DNA of 64,000 nt from the NCBI GenBank assembly GCA_900101355.1, contig FMUV01000001.1:1-64000 (forward strand). The letters are read 5' to 3'. Made by a program: the position numbers and the translations under genes. The stretch comes from Ruminococcus sp. YE282. GTDB taxonomy: Bacteria > Bacillota > Clostridia > Oscillospirales > Acutalibacteraceae. The notes under the pieces are model-generated. The model was not told where the DNA came from. It saw only the letters and a list, made by a program, of their open reading frames with translations, and did not search any database. Of this stretch, positions 14,768 through 23,861 are shown piece by piece. Numbering within the stretch: the stretch's first letter is position 1; each line of letters starts with the position of its first letter.

Positions 14768-15859
14768 ATGTCAATCAAACTCGATTTAGGAGCTTGGAAC
14801 TCAATTTTTGCCGTGCCGTCAAAGGTAGTTGACGAAGGATTAAAATTTTCTGACGGCGTAAAACTTAAAATTCTGCTGTTTGTATTGAGAAACAGCGGAA
14901 GTGAATTTGATGAAAATAAAATTTCGGATGTTACAGGCGTTAATGTTACCGACATTCCCGAAGCTTTGGATTATTGGGTGAGTATGGGAATTTTAAAGTG
15001 TGACGACGGTACATACTTCCCAAGCAGCGACAGTAATCAAGCGGTCAACAATGCAAATAATATAAAAGTCCAAAGTGAAAATTCTTATAAAGAAGAATCT
15101 GAAAGTTTATTGCCTGTAATCAAACCTGAGAAGCAGACAAATTTAAACACTGCGAACACATCACAAGAAACAAAGGAGCAGGAAGCCGAGCCCAAAAAGC
15201 ACTTTACCGTTGCAAAGCCTCAGAAGCCGGACTATGTGTTTACTTCTCAAAGACTTGCGGTTGACGAAGAACTTAAAATTTTGGTTGAAGAAGCACAAAT
15301 GGCGCTTGGCAAAACATTGTCAAATTCTGATTGCTCGACGCTTCTTATGCTAAAGGATACCTGCGGTTTGCCGCTTGACGTAATACTTATGCTTATCCAG
15401 TATTGCATTAGTATTGATAAGGGGAATATGCGAACCGTTGAGAAAATCGGCATTGCTTGGGCTGACGACGGAATTTATTCTGTTGAGGCGGCAGACAACA
15501 AAATTCGTCTTGCAAAGCAACTCAACAAGTATTTTTCAATTGTATCCTCAGCTTTTGGACTTCAAAATGTCGGTTCGCCAACGAAGAAGCAGCTTGAATA
15601 CAGCCAAAGATGGATTGGCGACTGGAAGTTTTCTCCCGAAATGCTTCGGGAGGCGTATGAAAGATGCGTCGATTCAAAGGGTACAATGAAGTTTAACTAT
15701 ATTGACGGAATTTTAAAGCGTTGGCACGGAAGTAATATAAAATCTCCGTCAGAGCTGAAACAGTTTGAATCAGGCTCAAATAAAGCCACAACAAAATCAA
15801 CGAGAAAAGCATCGTATGATATTGATGAGCTTGAAAAAATCAATATACTTGACGATTAA
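14768..15859 (+). CDS. DnaD-domain replication protein
   Basis: Primosome component of the DnaD/DnaB family, which helps load the replicative helicase in Firmicutes. The 363-residue protein has an N-terminal winged-helix-like region (about 1-80), a polar linker rich in Glu, Lys and Asn (about 95-155), and two C-terminal DnaD-type helical domains. The second (about 270-325) ends with FNYIDGILKRWHGSNI, matching the conserved YxxxILxxW signature. It is followed 20 bases later by a DnaC/DnaI-like ATPase, its expected functional partner. The ATG at 14768 follows AGGAAGTAGATATA. A stretch at the end (DELEKINILDD) is acidic. Confidence 0.88.
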   Translation: MSIKLDLGAWNSIFAVPSKVVDEGLKFSDGVKLKILLFVLRNSGSEFDENKISDVTGVNVTDIPEALDYWVSMGILKCDDGTYFPSSDSNQAVNNANNIKVQSENSYKEESESLLPVIKPEKQTNLNTANTSQETKEQEAEPKKHFTVAKPQKPDYVFTSQRLAVDEELKILVEEAQMALGKTLSNSDCSTLLMLKDTCGLPLDVILMLIQYCISIDKGNMRTVEKIGIAWADDGIYSVEAADNKIRLAKQLNKYFSIVSSAFGLQNVGSPTKKQLEYSQRWIGDWKFSPEMLREAYERCVDSKGTMKFNYIDGILKRWHGSNIKSPSELKQFESGSNKATTKSTRKASYDIDELEKINILDD

Positions 15860-15879
15860 TTGCGGCAAGGGAGGTAAGT

Positions 15880-16869
15880 ATGGGTTACGGCAAAAAAATA
15901 TATGATATGGCAACTGACAGGATTGCCCAGAGAAAATTGAAAGCTGAAAAAGACGCAGACCGACGCAGGGCGGAAATCTATAAGGCTTTTCCAAGAACAA
16001 AAGAGCTTGAACAGCAAATTGCAACAAGCGGAATACGTGCCGCCCGTGCTGTGCTTAACGGCGGAAACGTTGCCGAGAATGTCAGGAAACTTAAGGTCGA
16101 AAACCTTGCGCTTCAGGCTGAACTTTCGGGTATCCTTATATCAAACGGATATTCCGTCAGAGCTTTAGAGCCTTATTATTCCTGCCCAAAGTGCGGTGAT
16201 ACCGGCTATTGCGAAGAAAACGGAAAGACGGTTGTTTGCCAATGCCTTAAGCAAATGCTGATAACCTGTGCCTGCGAAGAACTCAACAAGAATGCTCCGC
16301 TGTCTCTCTCAACCTTTGAGTCGTTCAACCCAGAGTATTATGACAAAAGGGTGGACAGCTCGGTCGGAATTTCTCCGTATAACCAAATTCAAAAGATTTT
16401 TTCATACTGCAAAAATTATGCGCAGAATTTTAATGTCAATTCAAAAAGTTTGCTTATGAAAGGTTCTACGGGACTTGGCAAAACCCATCTTTCGCTTGCT
16501 ATTGCAAACGAAGTAATAAAAAAGGGGTTTGGCGTAATATACGCTACCGCACCAAAGCTGACGCAGGAATTTGAAAAACAATTTCGTTCAAAAGGTGCCG
16601 AGGAATATCAGATTACCGATATGTTGATTGATTGCGATTTGTTAATCGTTGACGACTTGGGCACGGAATTTCAGACAAAATACTACACAGCCCAGCTTTA
16701 CAATACTTTTAATTCACGTATGCTCCAGGACAAGCCGATTATTATTAATACTAACCTGACAATGCACGAGCTCGAAAAAAGCTATTCTCAGCGATTTGTT
16801 TCCCGTGTGTGCGGAAACGCAGAAAGGCTTGATTTTCTCGGAACCGATATAAGAATAAGAAAAAAATAA
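15880..16869 (+). CDS. DnaC/DnaI-like helicase loader ATPase
   Basis: AAA+ ATPase (329 aa) of the DnaC/DnaI/IstB group that delivers DnaB helicase to single-stranded DNA. The N-terminal half contains a cysteine cluster (YYSCPKCGDTGYC, then CQC), expected to bind zinc as in DnaI. The ATPase domain has Walker A KGSTGLGKTHLS (about residue 194), Walker B LLIVDDLGTE (about 250) and a C-terminal arginine finger region (QRFVSRVCG). It sits directly downstream of the DnaD-domain gene with GGGAGG before the ATG. IstB-type transposition helpers are an alternative, but the neighbour argues for replication. Confidence 0.9.
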   Translation: MGYGKKIYDMATDRIAQRKLKAEKDADRRRAEIYKAFPRTKELEQQIATSGIRAARAVLNGGNVAENVRKLKVENLALQAELSGILISNGYSVRALEPYYSCPKCGDTGYCEENGKTVVCQCLKQMLITCACEELNKNAPLSLSTFESFNPEYYDKRVDSSVGISPYNQIQKIFSYCKNYAQNFNVNSKSLLMKGSTGLGKTHLSLAIANEVIKKGFGVIYATAPKLTQEFEKQFRSKGAEEYQITDMLIDCDLLIVDDLGTEFQTKYYTAQLYNTFNSRMLQDKPIIINTNLTMHELEKSYSQRFVSRVCGNAERLDFLGTDIRIRKK

Positions 16870-16887
16870 AAATTTTTATTTTATGTA

Positions 16888-16916
16888 TTGACATTTTCAA
16901 TTTTTTGACTTATAAT
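16888..16916 (+). promoter_or_regulatory. Consensus promoter of the tRNA pair
   Basis: Perfect TTGACA (16888-16893), 17-base spacer and perfect TATAAT (16911-16916). It is 36 bases upstream of tRNA-Gln and is the strongest promoter seen in the window. Confidence 0.9.
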
Positions 16917-16951
16917 AACTATCGTTGCACGGAAAGATGCAATAATGATTT

Positions 16952-17025
16952 TGTGGAATAGTGTAACGGTAGCACGACAGACTCTGACTCTGTTTGTTGG
17001 GGTTCGAATCCCTATTCCACAGCCA
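16952..17025 (+). tRNA. tRNA-Gln (anticodon CUG)
   Basis: Acceptor TGTGGAA pairs with TTCCACA, followed by discriminator G and an encoded CCA. The D stem is GTG with CAC. The anticodon stem ACAGA/TCTGT encloses loop CTCTGAC, giving anticodon CTG for the codon CAG. The T arm carries TTCGAAT. Confidence 0.95.
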
Positions 17026-17026
17026 T

Positions 17027-17050
17027 CAGCCTCGAGTAACTTCGAGGCTG
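17027..17050 (+). terminator. Hairpin between the two tRNA genes
   Basis: CAGCCTCGA and TCGAGGCTG enclose a 6-nt loop and are followed by TATTATTT. It could end part of the tRNA-Gln transcript or act as a processing signal between the two tRNAs. Confidence 0.6.
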
Positions 17051-17058
17051 TATTATTT

Positions 17059-17135
17059 CGAGGTGTAGCGCAGTTTGGTAGCGCACATCGTTCGGGACGA
17101 TGGGGTCGCAAGTTCGAATCTTGTCACCTCGACCA
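17059..17135 (+). tRNA. tRNA-Pro (anticodon CGG)
   Basis: Acceptor CGAGGTG pairs with CACCTCG, followed by A and an encoded CCA. The D arm contains AGTTTGGTAG. The anticodon stem CATCG/CGATG encloses TTCGGGA, giving anticodon CGG for CCG codons. T loop TTCGAAT. Confidence 0.95.
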
Positions 17136-17138
17136 CAT

Positions 17139-17168
17139 AGCGCCGTCTTATGGCGGCGTTATTTTTTA
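17139..17168 (+). terminator. Terminator after tRNA-Pro
   Basis: AGCGCCGTC and GGCGGCGTT form a 9-bp stem with a 4-nt loop, followed by ATTTTTT. Confidence 0.8.
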
Positions 17169-17192
17169 GTATTAAATATTGGAGGGCGTATT

Positions 17193-17651
17193 ATGAAAAG
17201 AGTAATTTCTCTTGCAACGGTTCTTGTTTTGTGTCTTGCAATGTTCGCAGGATGCGGTTCTAAAGATGTAAAGCTTTCGGAAGCTATGGATAAAATCAAT
17301 AATGATTACAGCCTTTCGCTTCAAACTCTTTCAAGCACAGATGACCTCAGTAAATATTACAACATCAATGCTGACGACGTAAAGCAGTTTGCCGCAGAAA
17401 TTGACTCTAACAACGATGCTCCGGTTGAAATCGTACTTGTTGAAGCTGTTGATTCAACAGCCGCAGGCAATATAGAAACAGCGCTTACAACCCGTTACAA
17501 CTCAATTGTAAGCCAGTATTCTTCATATACGCCTGAAAAGCTTGATATGGTAAAGGATTGTAAGGTTACAAAGGACGGAAATTTTGTAAGTCTTATTGTT
17601 GCAGATAATGCTTCGGATATTCTTGACACATATTACAGCTTTATAAAATAA
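17193..17651 (+). CDS. DUF4358-like lipoprotein
   Basis: A 152-residue secreted lipoprotein. The signal sequence MKRVISLATVLVLCLAMFAG ends at a lipobox Cys (residue 21). The mature part begins KLSEAMDKINNDY, then TSTDD-YYNINADDVKQFAAEI-type sequence, and continues with an alpha/beta pattern (IVLVEAVDS, ALTTRYNSIVSQYSSYTPEK, VSLIVADN) as in DUF4358 proteins of Clostridia. Function unknown. ATG 17193 has GGAGGGCG 6 bases upstream; the frame extends further upstream through tRNA-Pro, which is not a credible start. A terminator follows. Confidence 0.8.
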   Translation: MKRVISLATVLVLCLAMFAGCGSKDVKLSEAMDKINNDYSLSLQTLSSTDDLSKYYNINADDVKQFAAEIDSNNDAPVEIVLVEAVDSTAAGNIETALTTRYNSIVSQYSSYTPEKLDMVKDCKVTKDGNFVSLIVADNASDILDTYYSFIK

Positions 17652-17670
17652 TTTAAAATTCGGACTGAAT

Positions 17671-17699
17671 GGGCGAACTTGGTTCGCCCGTTTCTTTTA
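17671..17699 (+). terminator. Terminator of the lipoprotein gene
   Basis: GGGCGAAC, loop TTG, GTTCGCCC, followed by GTTTCTTTT. It separates the lipoprotein from pcrA. Confidence 0.8.
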
Positions 17700-17722
17700 T
17701 CACAAACTATTTGGGAGAACAT

Positions 17723-19960
17723 ATGACTCAGAGCGAAATTAAACAGAATTTTTCACATATGAACGAAATGCAGCAGCAGGCTGTTTTTTCAACCGAAGGA
17801 CCTTTGCTGATACTTGCCGGAGCGGGCTCGGGAAAGACAACCGTTCTCGTTAACAGAATAGCGTACATTCTTCAGTCTCAGCTTTGCAATCCTTGGAACA
17901 TTCTTGCAATAACTTTTACAAACAAAGCGGCGGGCGAGCTGAAAGAACGTATATGCGCTGCCGTTCCCGAGGGCGGCAATGACATATGGGCTGCAACGTT
18001 TCACTCAACCTGTGCAAGAATCCTTCGCCGCTACGGCGACAGAATCGGTTATTCCAGCCATTTTACAGTTTATGCGACCGATGACCAGAAAAAGCTTGCC
18101 AAGGATATTATGAAGCAGCTTAATATCGACGAAAAGATTTTGCCGGTTAAGGCTGTTTTGTCTGAAATTTCAAAGGCTAAGGATAAGATGCTTTCACCCG
18201 CCGAGATGTTAAAGCAGGCTGAGTATGACAACCGCAAAGCTTCGGTTGCCAAGGTTTATGAAATCTATCAGGCAAGGCTAAAAACAGCCGATGCAATGGA
18301 TTTTGACGATTTGCTCTGCAACGCCGTAGTTTTGTTTGAAAAATGTCCCGATATTTTGGAGTTTTATCAGAATCAGTTTAAGTACATAATGGTTGACGAG
18401 TATCAGGATACCAACAAAGTCCAGTATAAATTTGTAAGTATGCTTGCCGAGAAATACGGCAATATTTGTGTTGTCGGCGATGATGACCAGAGTATTTACA
18501 AATTCAGAGGAGCTACGATTGAAAACATTTTGTCGTTTGAAAACACCTTTAAGGGTGCAAAGATAATCCGTCTTGAGCAGAACTACCGCAGCACTCAGAA
18601 CATTCTTAATGCGGCAAACGAAGTAATTTCCAATAATACTATGCGAAAGGGCAAAACCCTTTGGACAGAAAATGCAAAGGGTGACAAAATTGAGGTTCAC
18701 TCTTGTGAAAGCGAGCGTGACGAAGCAAACTTTGTCGCAAATACTATACTTGACGGCGTTGCCGACGGAAGAAAATTTTCTGATTTTGCCGTGCTTTATC
18801 GTACAAATGCCCAGTCAAACGCAATTGAGCAGGCGCTTTCACGTTCGGGAGTACCGCATCGCATAATCGGCGGTCACCGATTCTATGACCGTGAGGAAAT
18901 TCGAGATATGGTTGCATATCTTCAGGTTATAAACAATCCGCATGACGACGTAAGACTTAGCCGAATAATCAATGTTCCAAAACGCTCAATCGGTGCAAAA
19001 ACCGTTGCAAATGCGGCAGAAATTGCGGCAGGACTTGGCGAGAGTATTTATTCCGTAATTAAAAATGCGGACGATTTTCCTGCTTTGTCACGCGCATCGG
19101 CTAAATTAAAAGAATTTGTAAAGCTGATAGACGGACTGATTGAGGCTGAGCAAAGCGGAGATTATTCTCTTGCGGAATTATATAATTTGATTCTCGAACA
19201 TACCAATTACACGTTATATCTAAAAAATGAGAAAGAAAATGCGGATGTTCGCATAGAAAATATTGAAGAGCTTTTGTCTAACGTAATCAAGTTTGAAGAA
19301 GATTACGGAGATGAGGCAGACCTTTCCTCATTCTTGGAGGAAATCTCGCTTCAAACCGACATTGACAACTATGACGCAAATGCCGACACCTGCGTTATGA
19401 TGACGCTGCACAGCGCAAAAGGTCTTGAGTTTCCTGTTGTATTCATAACAGGTATGGAAGACGGAATCTTCCCTTCGTATGCCTCAATTATGAACCCTGA
19501 CGAAATAGGGGAGGAACGCAGGCTTGCGTATGTGGGAATTACAAGAGCCAAAGAAAAACTCTATCTCACCAAAACCCGTTCAAGAATGTTATTCGGTTCA
19601 ACAACGTTTAACAAGGCTTCCCGATTCCTCAACGAAATCCCCGACGAGCTTATTAATTATACCGGCAACGAAAATAAATACGCAGCCTCCGACAACTCTC
19701 AGGCACCGACTGCGAAGACCGAAAAAATATCGGTCGGTCAAAAAGCAAAAATGTCGTATGCAAAATCAATGTACAAAAAACCTGCCGCTCAGTCGGGCGT
19801 TGTGTATAAGGTCGGAGATACTGTTTTACACAAAGTGTTTGGCAGAGGCATGGTTATGAAAACCGAAAAAATGGGTAATGATACCCTGCTGGAAATTTCG
19901 TTTGATAAGGCGGGAACAAAAAATCTTATGGCAAATTTCAGCAAAATGGAAAAAACATAA
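17723..19960 (+). CDS. pcrA: ATP-dependent DNA helicase PcrA/UvrD
   Basis: 3'-5' superfamily 1A helicase for repair and rolling-circle replication. From ATG 17723 (GGGAG upstream) it has 745 residues. Motif I is GAGSGKTT, motif Ia is TFTNKAAGELKER, motif II is VDEYQDTN, motif III is GDDDQSIYKFRGA, motif IV has EQNYRS, motif V is TLHSAKGLEFPVVF and motif VI is RRLAYVGITRAKE. The C-terminal tail (YKVGDTVLHKVFGRGMVMKT) is the Tudor-like domain that in PcrA binds RNA polymerase. It is full length. No terminator was seen before the next gene. Confidence 0.95.
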   Translation: MTQSEIKQNFSHMNEMQQQAVFSTEGPLLILAGAGSGKTTVLVNRIAYILQSQLCNPWNILAITFTNKAAGELKERICAAVPEGGNDIWAATFHSTCARILRRYGDRIGYSSHFTVYATDDQKKLAKDIMKQLNIDEKILPVKAVLSEISKAKDKMLSPAEMLKQAEYDNRKASVAKVYEIYQARLKTADAMDFDDLLCNAVVLFEKCPDILEFYQNQFKYIMVDEYQDTNKVQYKFVSMLAEKYGNICVVGDDDQSIYKFRGATIENILSFENTFKGAKIIRLEQNYRSTQNILNAANEVISNNTMRKGKTLWTENAKGDKIEVHSCESERDEANFVANTILDGVADGRKFSDFAVLYRTNAQSNAIEQALSRSGVPHRIIGGHRFYDREEIRDMVAYLQVINNPHDDVRLSRIINVPKRSIGAKTVANAAEIAAGLGESIYSVIKNADDFPALSRASAKLKEFVKLIDGLIEAEQSGDYSLAELYNLILEHTNYTLYLKNEKENADVRIENIEELLSNVIKFEEDYGDEADLSSFLEEISLQTDIDNYDANADTCVMMTLHSAKGLEFPVVFITGMEDGIFPSYASIMNPDEIGEERRLAYVGITRAKEKLYLTKTRSRMLFGSTTFNKASRFLNEIPDELINYTGNENKYAASDNSQAPTAKTEKISVGQKAKMSYAKSMYKKPAAQSGVVYKVGDTVLHKVFGRGMVMKTEKMGNDTLLEISFDKAGTKNLMANFSKMEKT

Positions 19961-20115
19961 ACTCAGTTGCGGCAGCTTAGAATTTTAACTTAAAAATATA
20001 TTGCAAAGTTCCTTTAATTTAAGCCGTATTAATCACAAAAATCACAAACCTCCGTATTATGTATTGTTGCAGAGCCTATTTAAGCCTGTTAATACTTAAT
20101 ATGGAGGTAATTTTT

Positions 20116-20970
20116 ATGCCAGAAGCACCAATTGATTCTGAGCAGACTACGTCACGCTCAGTCGGCAATTCGGATGTTGATTTTGATTCCGTATGCGTAG
20201 ATATTCCGAGAATCTATGACAGTTGCGGTGCAAAGGACTGCCTTAGCGACCTGCCCGTGTTTTTTACTCCGCAAAACCAAAGCATTGTAAATAACGCAAC
20301 CTCAGTAAGAATAAACAAAGCAAGCGTAAGCAACGCCACGGTAAAGGTGGACTCGGTGGCATTTCACACAGGATTTTACTGTGTTGATATGGTATTCTAC
20401 TTTTCGGTGTGCTGTGATGTTTATTCGGACAAAGGTGCTTTGCCGACAACGGTAAACGGCGTTGCCACGTACGGAAAACGTGTTGTTTTGTACGGAAGCT
20501 CAGGAAACGTAAAATCGTTTTCAAGCGATGACCGTGAGGACCACCGCCACAGACCGCCCGAAAATTGTTGTTCAGCCGAAAAGGGAAGTATGCCGCGTGC
20601 TACGGTAAACATATCAAACCCGATGGCGCTTTCCGCAAAACTTGTATGTGCAAAACCGTCGATAAATGTGCCGTATGTTCCTGATTGCGTGACAGACTAT
20701 CTCGGTGAAGACCTTTGCAGACCCGATGATAAGCAGGTCCTTGTTACTCTTGGTATATTTACGATTACTCAGCTTGAGCGCAACGTACAGCTTATGATTC
20801 CGTCATATGATTTTTGTGTTCCGCGCAAAGAGTGTGAGGCAAGAACCGACGACCCGTGTGAAGCATTCAGCAAGATTGAATTTCCGACAGACTCATTCTT
20901 CCCGCCCAGTTCTTCCGAAACTGACTGTGACAGACCAACTGCCAATCCGCAGTGCAATTGTTGCAATTAG
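20116..20970 (+). CDS. Conserved cysteine-rich clostridial protein
   Basis: A 284-residue cytoplasmic-looking protein with no signal peptide or membrane segment. It is rich in Cys (for example DSVCVDIPRIYDSCGAKDC, VCCDVYSD, ENCCSAEKG, and NPQCNCCN at the very end). The block CVDIPRIYDSCGAKDCLSDL followed by a beta-rich region with PVFFTPQNQ resembles a family widespread in spore-forming Clostridia, whose function I cannot name. A structural or spore-surface role is a guess from composition. ATG 20116 follows ATGGAGGTAATTTTT. The promoter is not clear. A convergent terminator follows. Confidence 0.6.
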   Translation: MPEAPIDSEQTTSRSVGNSDVDFDSVCVDIPRIYDSCGAKDCLSDLPVFFTPQNQSIVNNATSVRINKASVSNATVKVDSVAFHTGFYCVDMVFYFSVCCDVYSDKGALPTTVNGVATYGKRVVLYGSSGNVKSFSSDDREDHRHRPPENCCSAEKGSMPRATVNISNPMALSAKLVCAKPSINVPYVPDCVTDYLGEDLCRPDDKQVLVTLGIFTITQLERNVQLMIPSYDFCVPRKECEARTDDPCEAFSKIEFPTDSFFPPSSSETDCDRPTANPQCNCCN

Positions 20971-20991
20971 TATAATTTATGCAACTGCGCA

Positions 20992-21026
20992 AAAACGGTC
21001 GGGGCATTTGCCTCGACCGTTTTATT
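20992..21026. terminator. Convergent terminator
   Basis: AAAACGGTCG and CGACCGTTTT arms with a GGGCA/TTGCC extension. It lies between the cysteine-rich gene (plus) and the HAD phosphatase (minus), and overlaps the last codon of the latter. Confidence 0.8.
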
Positions 21027-21588
21027 TGTCAAAATTCCAATCCGTTATATTATTCTTTTTTACAATAAACGCCTTATCCGCAAGCTCGGCAAGGGGTGTA
21101 TCACTTTTGCTGTCGGAGTAAAAGTTGTCAATTTTGCCGTTTTTAAATACCTGATAAAATCTTTTTACCTTTTCTTTGCCGTGGCAGTTAATTCCGCTGT
21201 ATTTACCGCTTGATTTATCAACCTTTGAGGCAATCAGGTACTTTATTTTCAGCTTTTGGCATATTGGTTCAAGCAAAAATTCGGGAGAAGCAGATATTAT
21301 TACATCGTCGTCCTTTTGTTGATTAAGATAGAATTTTTTAATTTTGCTCTGATTTATCTCCCAAAAATCGTTAACGTCTTTGTCAATATCACAACATTCC
21401 AAAAAGCAATACATTTTTTGTTTAAATTCGGTTTTTGTACCGTTTTTCAGCACATAAAAATTGAAAAACGCACAGAATAACGAGGGGAGTTTAAGCGAAA
21501 TCCTTTTGTGCCTTTTAATTGAGAATAAATAGAAATCCGCTGTTGAGTCTCCGTCGTAAATTGTGTTGTCAAAATCATAAACATTCAT
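21022..21588 (-). CDS. HAD-family (SerB-like) phosphatase
   Basis: Haloacid dehalogenase superfamily hydrolase of 188 aa, subclass IB. The nucleophile motif is VYDFDNTIYDGDST near the N-terminus, motif II is IISASPEF, and the C-terminal motif YSDSKSDTPLAELAD holds the acidic Mg2+ ligands. The sequence between motifs I and II is helical, as in phosphoserine phosphatase-like caps. The substrate is not predictable; similar proteins are annotated as HAD-IB phosphatases. It is transcribed divergently from the DUF5685 gene. Confidence 0.85.
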   Translation of the reverse strand: MNVYDFDNTIYDGDSTADFYLFSIKRHKRISLKLPSLFCAFFNFYVLKNGTKTEFKQKMYCFLECCDIDKDVNDFWEINQSKIKKFYLNQQKDDDVIISASPEFLLEPICQKLKIKYLIASKVDKSSGKYSGINCHGKEKVKRFYQVFKNGKIDNFYSDSKSDTPLAELADKAFIVKKNNITDWNFDK

Positions 21589-21672
21589 AATTTTATACTT
21601 TCATAGATTATTTATTATTTTTTGATACTATATTATCATCATACGGAAAATTTTTCAAGCAATACTTTTCTA

Positions 21673-21701
21673 TTGCCAATTCAGGTGATTTGTTGTATAA
21701 T
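21673..21701 (+). promoter_or_regulatory. Promoter of the DUF5685-DnaJ cluster
   Basis: TTGCCA (21673-21678), 17-base spacer and a perfect TATAAT (21696-21701). The predicted start is 27 bases before the GTG codon at 21736. Confidence 0.75.
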
Positions 21702-21735
21702 CATAATGTATAATTATATTATAAGGAGCACGCCT

Positions 21736-22602
21736 GTGTTTGGATATTTAAGGGTTCAAAAAAGTGAACTTTTGGTGCGTGAATATGAAGCATACAAGTC
21801 GGTTTACTGCGGACTTTGCAATCAGCTCGGCAAGGATTATTCCTTCCTTATAAGGTTTATCCTAAGCTATGACTGTACTTTTTACGCAATGCTCCTTATG
21901 TCGCTCAAAAGAAGCTGCAAGTCCTTTAAAGACGGCAGATGTAAGTTTAATCCGCTGAAAAAATGCAAATTTGCCGTGGATTCTGCCGATTGCTACTTAA
22001 AGGCCTCCGCACTGTCTGTAATTTCATCATATTATAAGCTTAAGGATGATATAGCGGACAGCGGATTTTTTAAGAAAATTGCAGCATACTTGTTAAAACC
22101 GTTTTTTTCTCATTGGCATAAAAAGGCTGCAAAAAATTATCCTGAAATTGAAAAAATCGTTTCAGAAATGATGACAATGCAGTTTAATGCCGAGCACAGT
22201 GACAATATTTCAATTGATTCTGCCGCACACCCAACCGCATTTATGCTTGCAAATATTTTGTCGCTTGAAGCTGACGACGAAGTGGACAAGCGTGTTTATT
22301 ATGAATTTGGTTATCATCTCGGAAGATGGGTGTATCTTATTGACGCCGCGGACGATTACGAGGATGATATAAAGCACAATAATTTTAATCCGTTCTTAAG
22401 TATAAAGCAAGACAATATTTTTGATTATATGACAGGAGTGCTTAATCAGTCGCTTGCAAGAGCGTACAATGCATATAATCTTATTGAATTAACTGATTTT
22501 AAGGGTATATTTGATAATATGATGCTGTACGGTTTTCCGTCAGCACAAAACAGGGTTATGGAAAAGAAAACAATGGAGGTCAAAAATGACGAATCCGTAT
22601 GA
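21736..22602 (+). CDS. DUF5685 family protein
   Basis: A 288-residue protein of unknown function. The opening [20 protein letters not shown] followed by [13 protein letters not shown] is the family signature. Conserved cysteines occur in CGLC, RSCK, GRCKF and [12 protein letters not shown], and [17 protein letters not shown] lies near the C-terminus. The acidic DDxxD-like motif recalls polyprenyl synthase folds, but this is only a resemblance. I chose GTG 21736 with ATAAGGAG upstream; an in-frame ATG much further upstream has no ribosome binding site and would overlap the promoter. The 3' end overlaps the next gene by 17 bases. Confidence 0.75.
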   Translation: MFGYLRVQKSELLVREYEAYKSVYCGLCNQLGKDYSFLIRFILSYDCTFYAMLLMSLKRSCKSFKDGRCKFNPLKKCKFAVDSADCYLKASALSVISSYYKLKDDIADSGFFKKIAAYLLKPFFSHWHKKAAKNYPEIEKIVSEMMTMQFNAEHSDNISIDSAAHPTAFMLANILSLEADDEVDKRVYYEFGYHLGRWVYLIDAADDYEDDIKHNNFNPFLSIKQDNIFDYMTGVLNQSLARAYNAYNLIELTDFKGIFDNMMLYGFPSAQNRVMEKKTMEVKNDESV

Positions 22603-23197
22603 GGTTCTCGGCGTGTCCGAAACCGCAACAGATGATGAAATTAAATCCGCTTACAGAAAGCTTGCCAAAAAGTATCATCCCGATAATTATGCAAATTCGC
22701 CTCTTGCCGACGTTGCCGAGCAAAAGATGAAAGAAATTAACGAGGCGTACGATACAATTAACCAGTGGCGCCAAAAGGGCAAGGGGAGCGGTTCAACGGG
22801 AAGTTCTTCATATGCTTCTGGAGGTGCTGCAAACTCACAATTTTATAATATCAGAATTTATATTCAGCGCAATATGATAGACCAAGCCGAACAAATGCTT
22901 GATTCTATTCCTGTTTCGGGACGAAGTGCCGAATGGCATTATCTTAAGGGAATGTGCGCATACAGGCGAGGCTGGAGCGAACAGGCATTCAGCTATTTTA
23001 CAACTGCCTGCAATATGAATCCGAACAATACCGAATATCGTGCCGCACTCAATAATATGCAAAGCCAGAGAGCATATAATTACGGCGGCTTTAATCAGTC
23101 TAATATGCAAGGCGATGCAGGCTGTTCGGTGTGCGACATTTGTTCTGCCATAATGTGCACCGATTGTTTGTGCAGTTGTTGCAGGTCAGGGTGTTAA
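22586..23197 (+). CDS. DnaJ-domain protein with a cysteine-rich tail
   Basis: J-domain protein of 203 aa. Residues 1-65 are a J domain with the HPD tripeptide ([10 protein letters not shown]), so it should stimulate a DnaK-type Hsp70. A Gly/Ser linker follows, then a tetratricopeptide-like pair of helices ([20 protein letters not shown] and [18 protein letters not shown]). The tail [20 protein letters not shown] has a very high density of cysteines and ends RSGC. It lacks the Gly/Phe and zinc-centre regions of true DnaJ. It overlaps the DUF5685 gene by 17 bases, so the two are probably translated together. An envelope or redox function is unproven. Confidence 0.85.
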   Translation: MTNPYEVLGVSETATDDEIKSAYRKLAKKYHPDNYANSPLADVAEQKMKEINEAYDTINQWRQKGKGSGSTGSSSYASGGAANSQFYNIRIYIQRNMIDQAEQMLDSIPVSGRSAEWHYLKGMCAYRRGWSEQAFSYFTTACNMNPNNTEYRAALNNMQSQRAYNYGGFNQSNMQGDAGCSVCDICSAIMCTDCLCSCCRSGC

Positions 23198-23199
23198 AT

Positions 23200-23751
23200 A
23201 TGAAAAACGGATTACAAAAACCGACTTTTCGTATTGCTTTTTGCGGAATTTCCGCCGCACTCGGCGTTGTTCTGATGATGATAACGTCGCTGATTCCTGT
23301 GGGAACATATGCGTTGCCGTGCTTTGCGGGAATTTTGCTTTTAGCCGTTTTGATTGAATACGGCGCAAAGTGGGCGGCAGGCGTGTTTTTGACGGTGTCG
23401 GTTCTGTCTGTATTTTTGGCAGGCGATAAAGAAGCCGTGCTCTATTATATTGCCTTTTTCGGATATTATCCGATAATCAAATGCAAAATTGAGAGTAAGC
23501 TCAAATCAAAGGTCGTACAGTACATATTAAAATTTGTTGTGTTTAATATTGCCGCCGTCGGTTCATTTTATATCGGAATGTGGTTGCTTTCAATTCCAAA
23601 TGAAGATTATACAATATTCGGAGTTTATATTCCGTGGGTATTTTTAATTGTCGGAAATATATTTTTTGCACTTTATGACTATGCGGTAACGGTTTTTGTT
23701 AATGTATATGTCAGAAATTTAAGAGATAAATTGTTTGGCAGAATTAAATAA
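23200..23751 (+). CDS. Conserved multi-pass membrane protein
   Basis: A 183-residue integral membrane protein with about five hydrophobic segments (GISAALGVVLMMITSLIPVG and AGVFLTVSVLSVFLAG are clear). The pattern resembles small ECF-transporter S-components, but the match is not decisive. ATG 23200 lies two bases after the stop of the DnaJ-like gene, with CAGGGTG as a possible weak ribosome binding site. The frame is open further upstream, but only as an overlap inside the DnaJ gene. It is the likely third gene of the DUF5685-DnaJ cluster. Confidence 0.65.
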   Translation: MKNGLQKPTFRIAFCGISAALGVVLMMITSLIPVGTYALPCFAGILLLAVLIEYGAKWAAGVFLTVSVLSVFLAGDKEAVLYYIAFFGYYPIIKCKIESKLKSKVVQYILKFVVFNIAAVGSFYIGMWLLSIPNEDYTIFGVYIPWVFLIVGNIFFALYDYAVTVFVNVYVRNLRDKLFGRIK

Positions 23752-23861
23752 TGCAGGTTTAACATTTTCTTTGTTATTTAGAGGTTTATAGACTTTTGAT
23801 TTGTTGCCGATTGTGCAATAAGTCAAAAGGAATTATATTTATGTTTTTTGAAGGTGCATTT

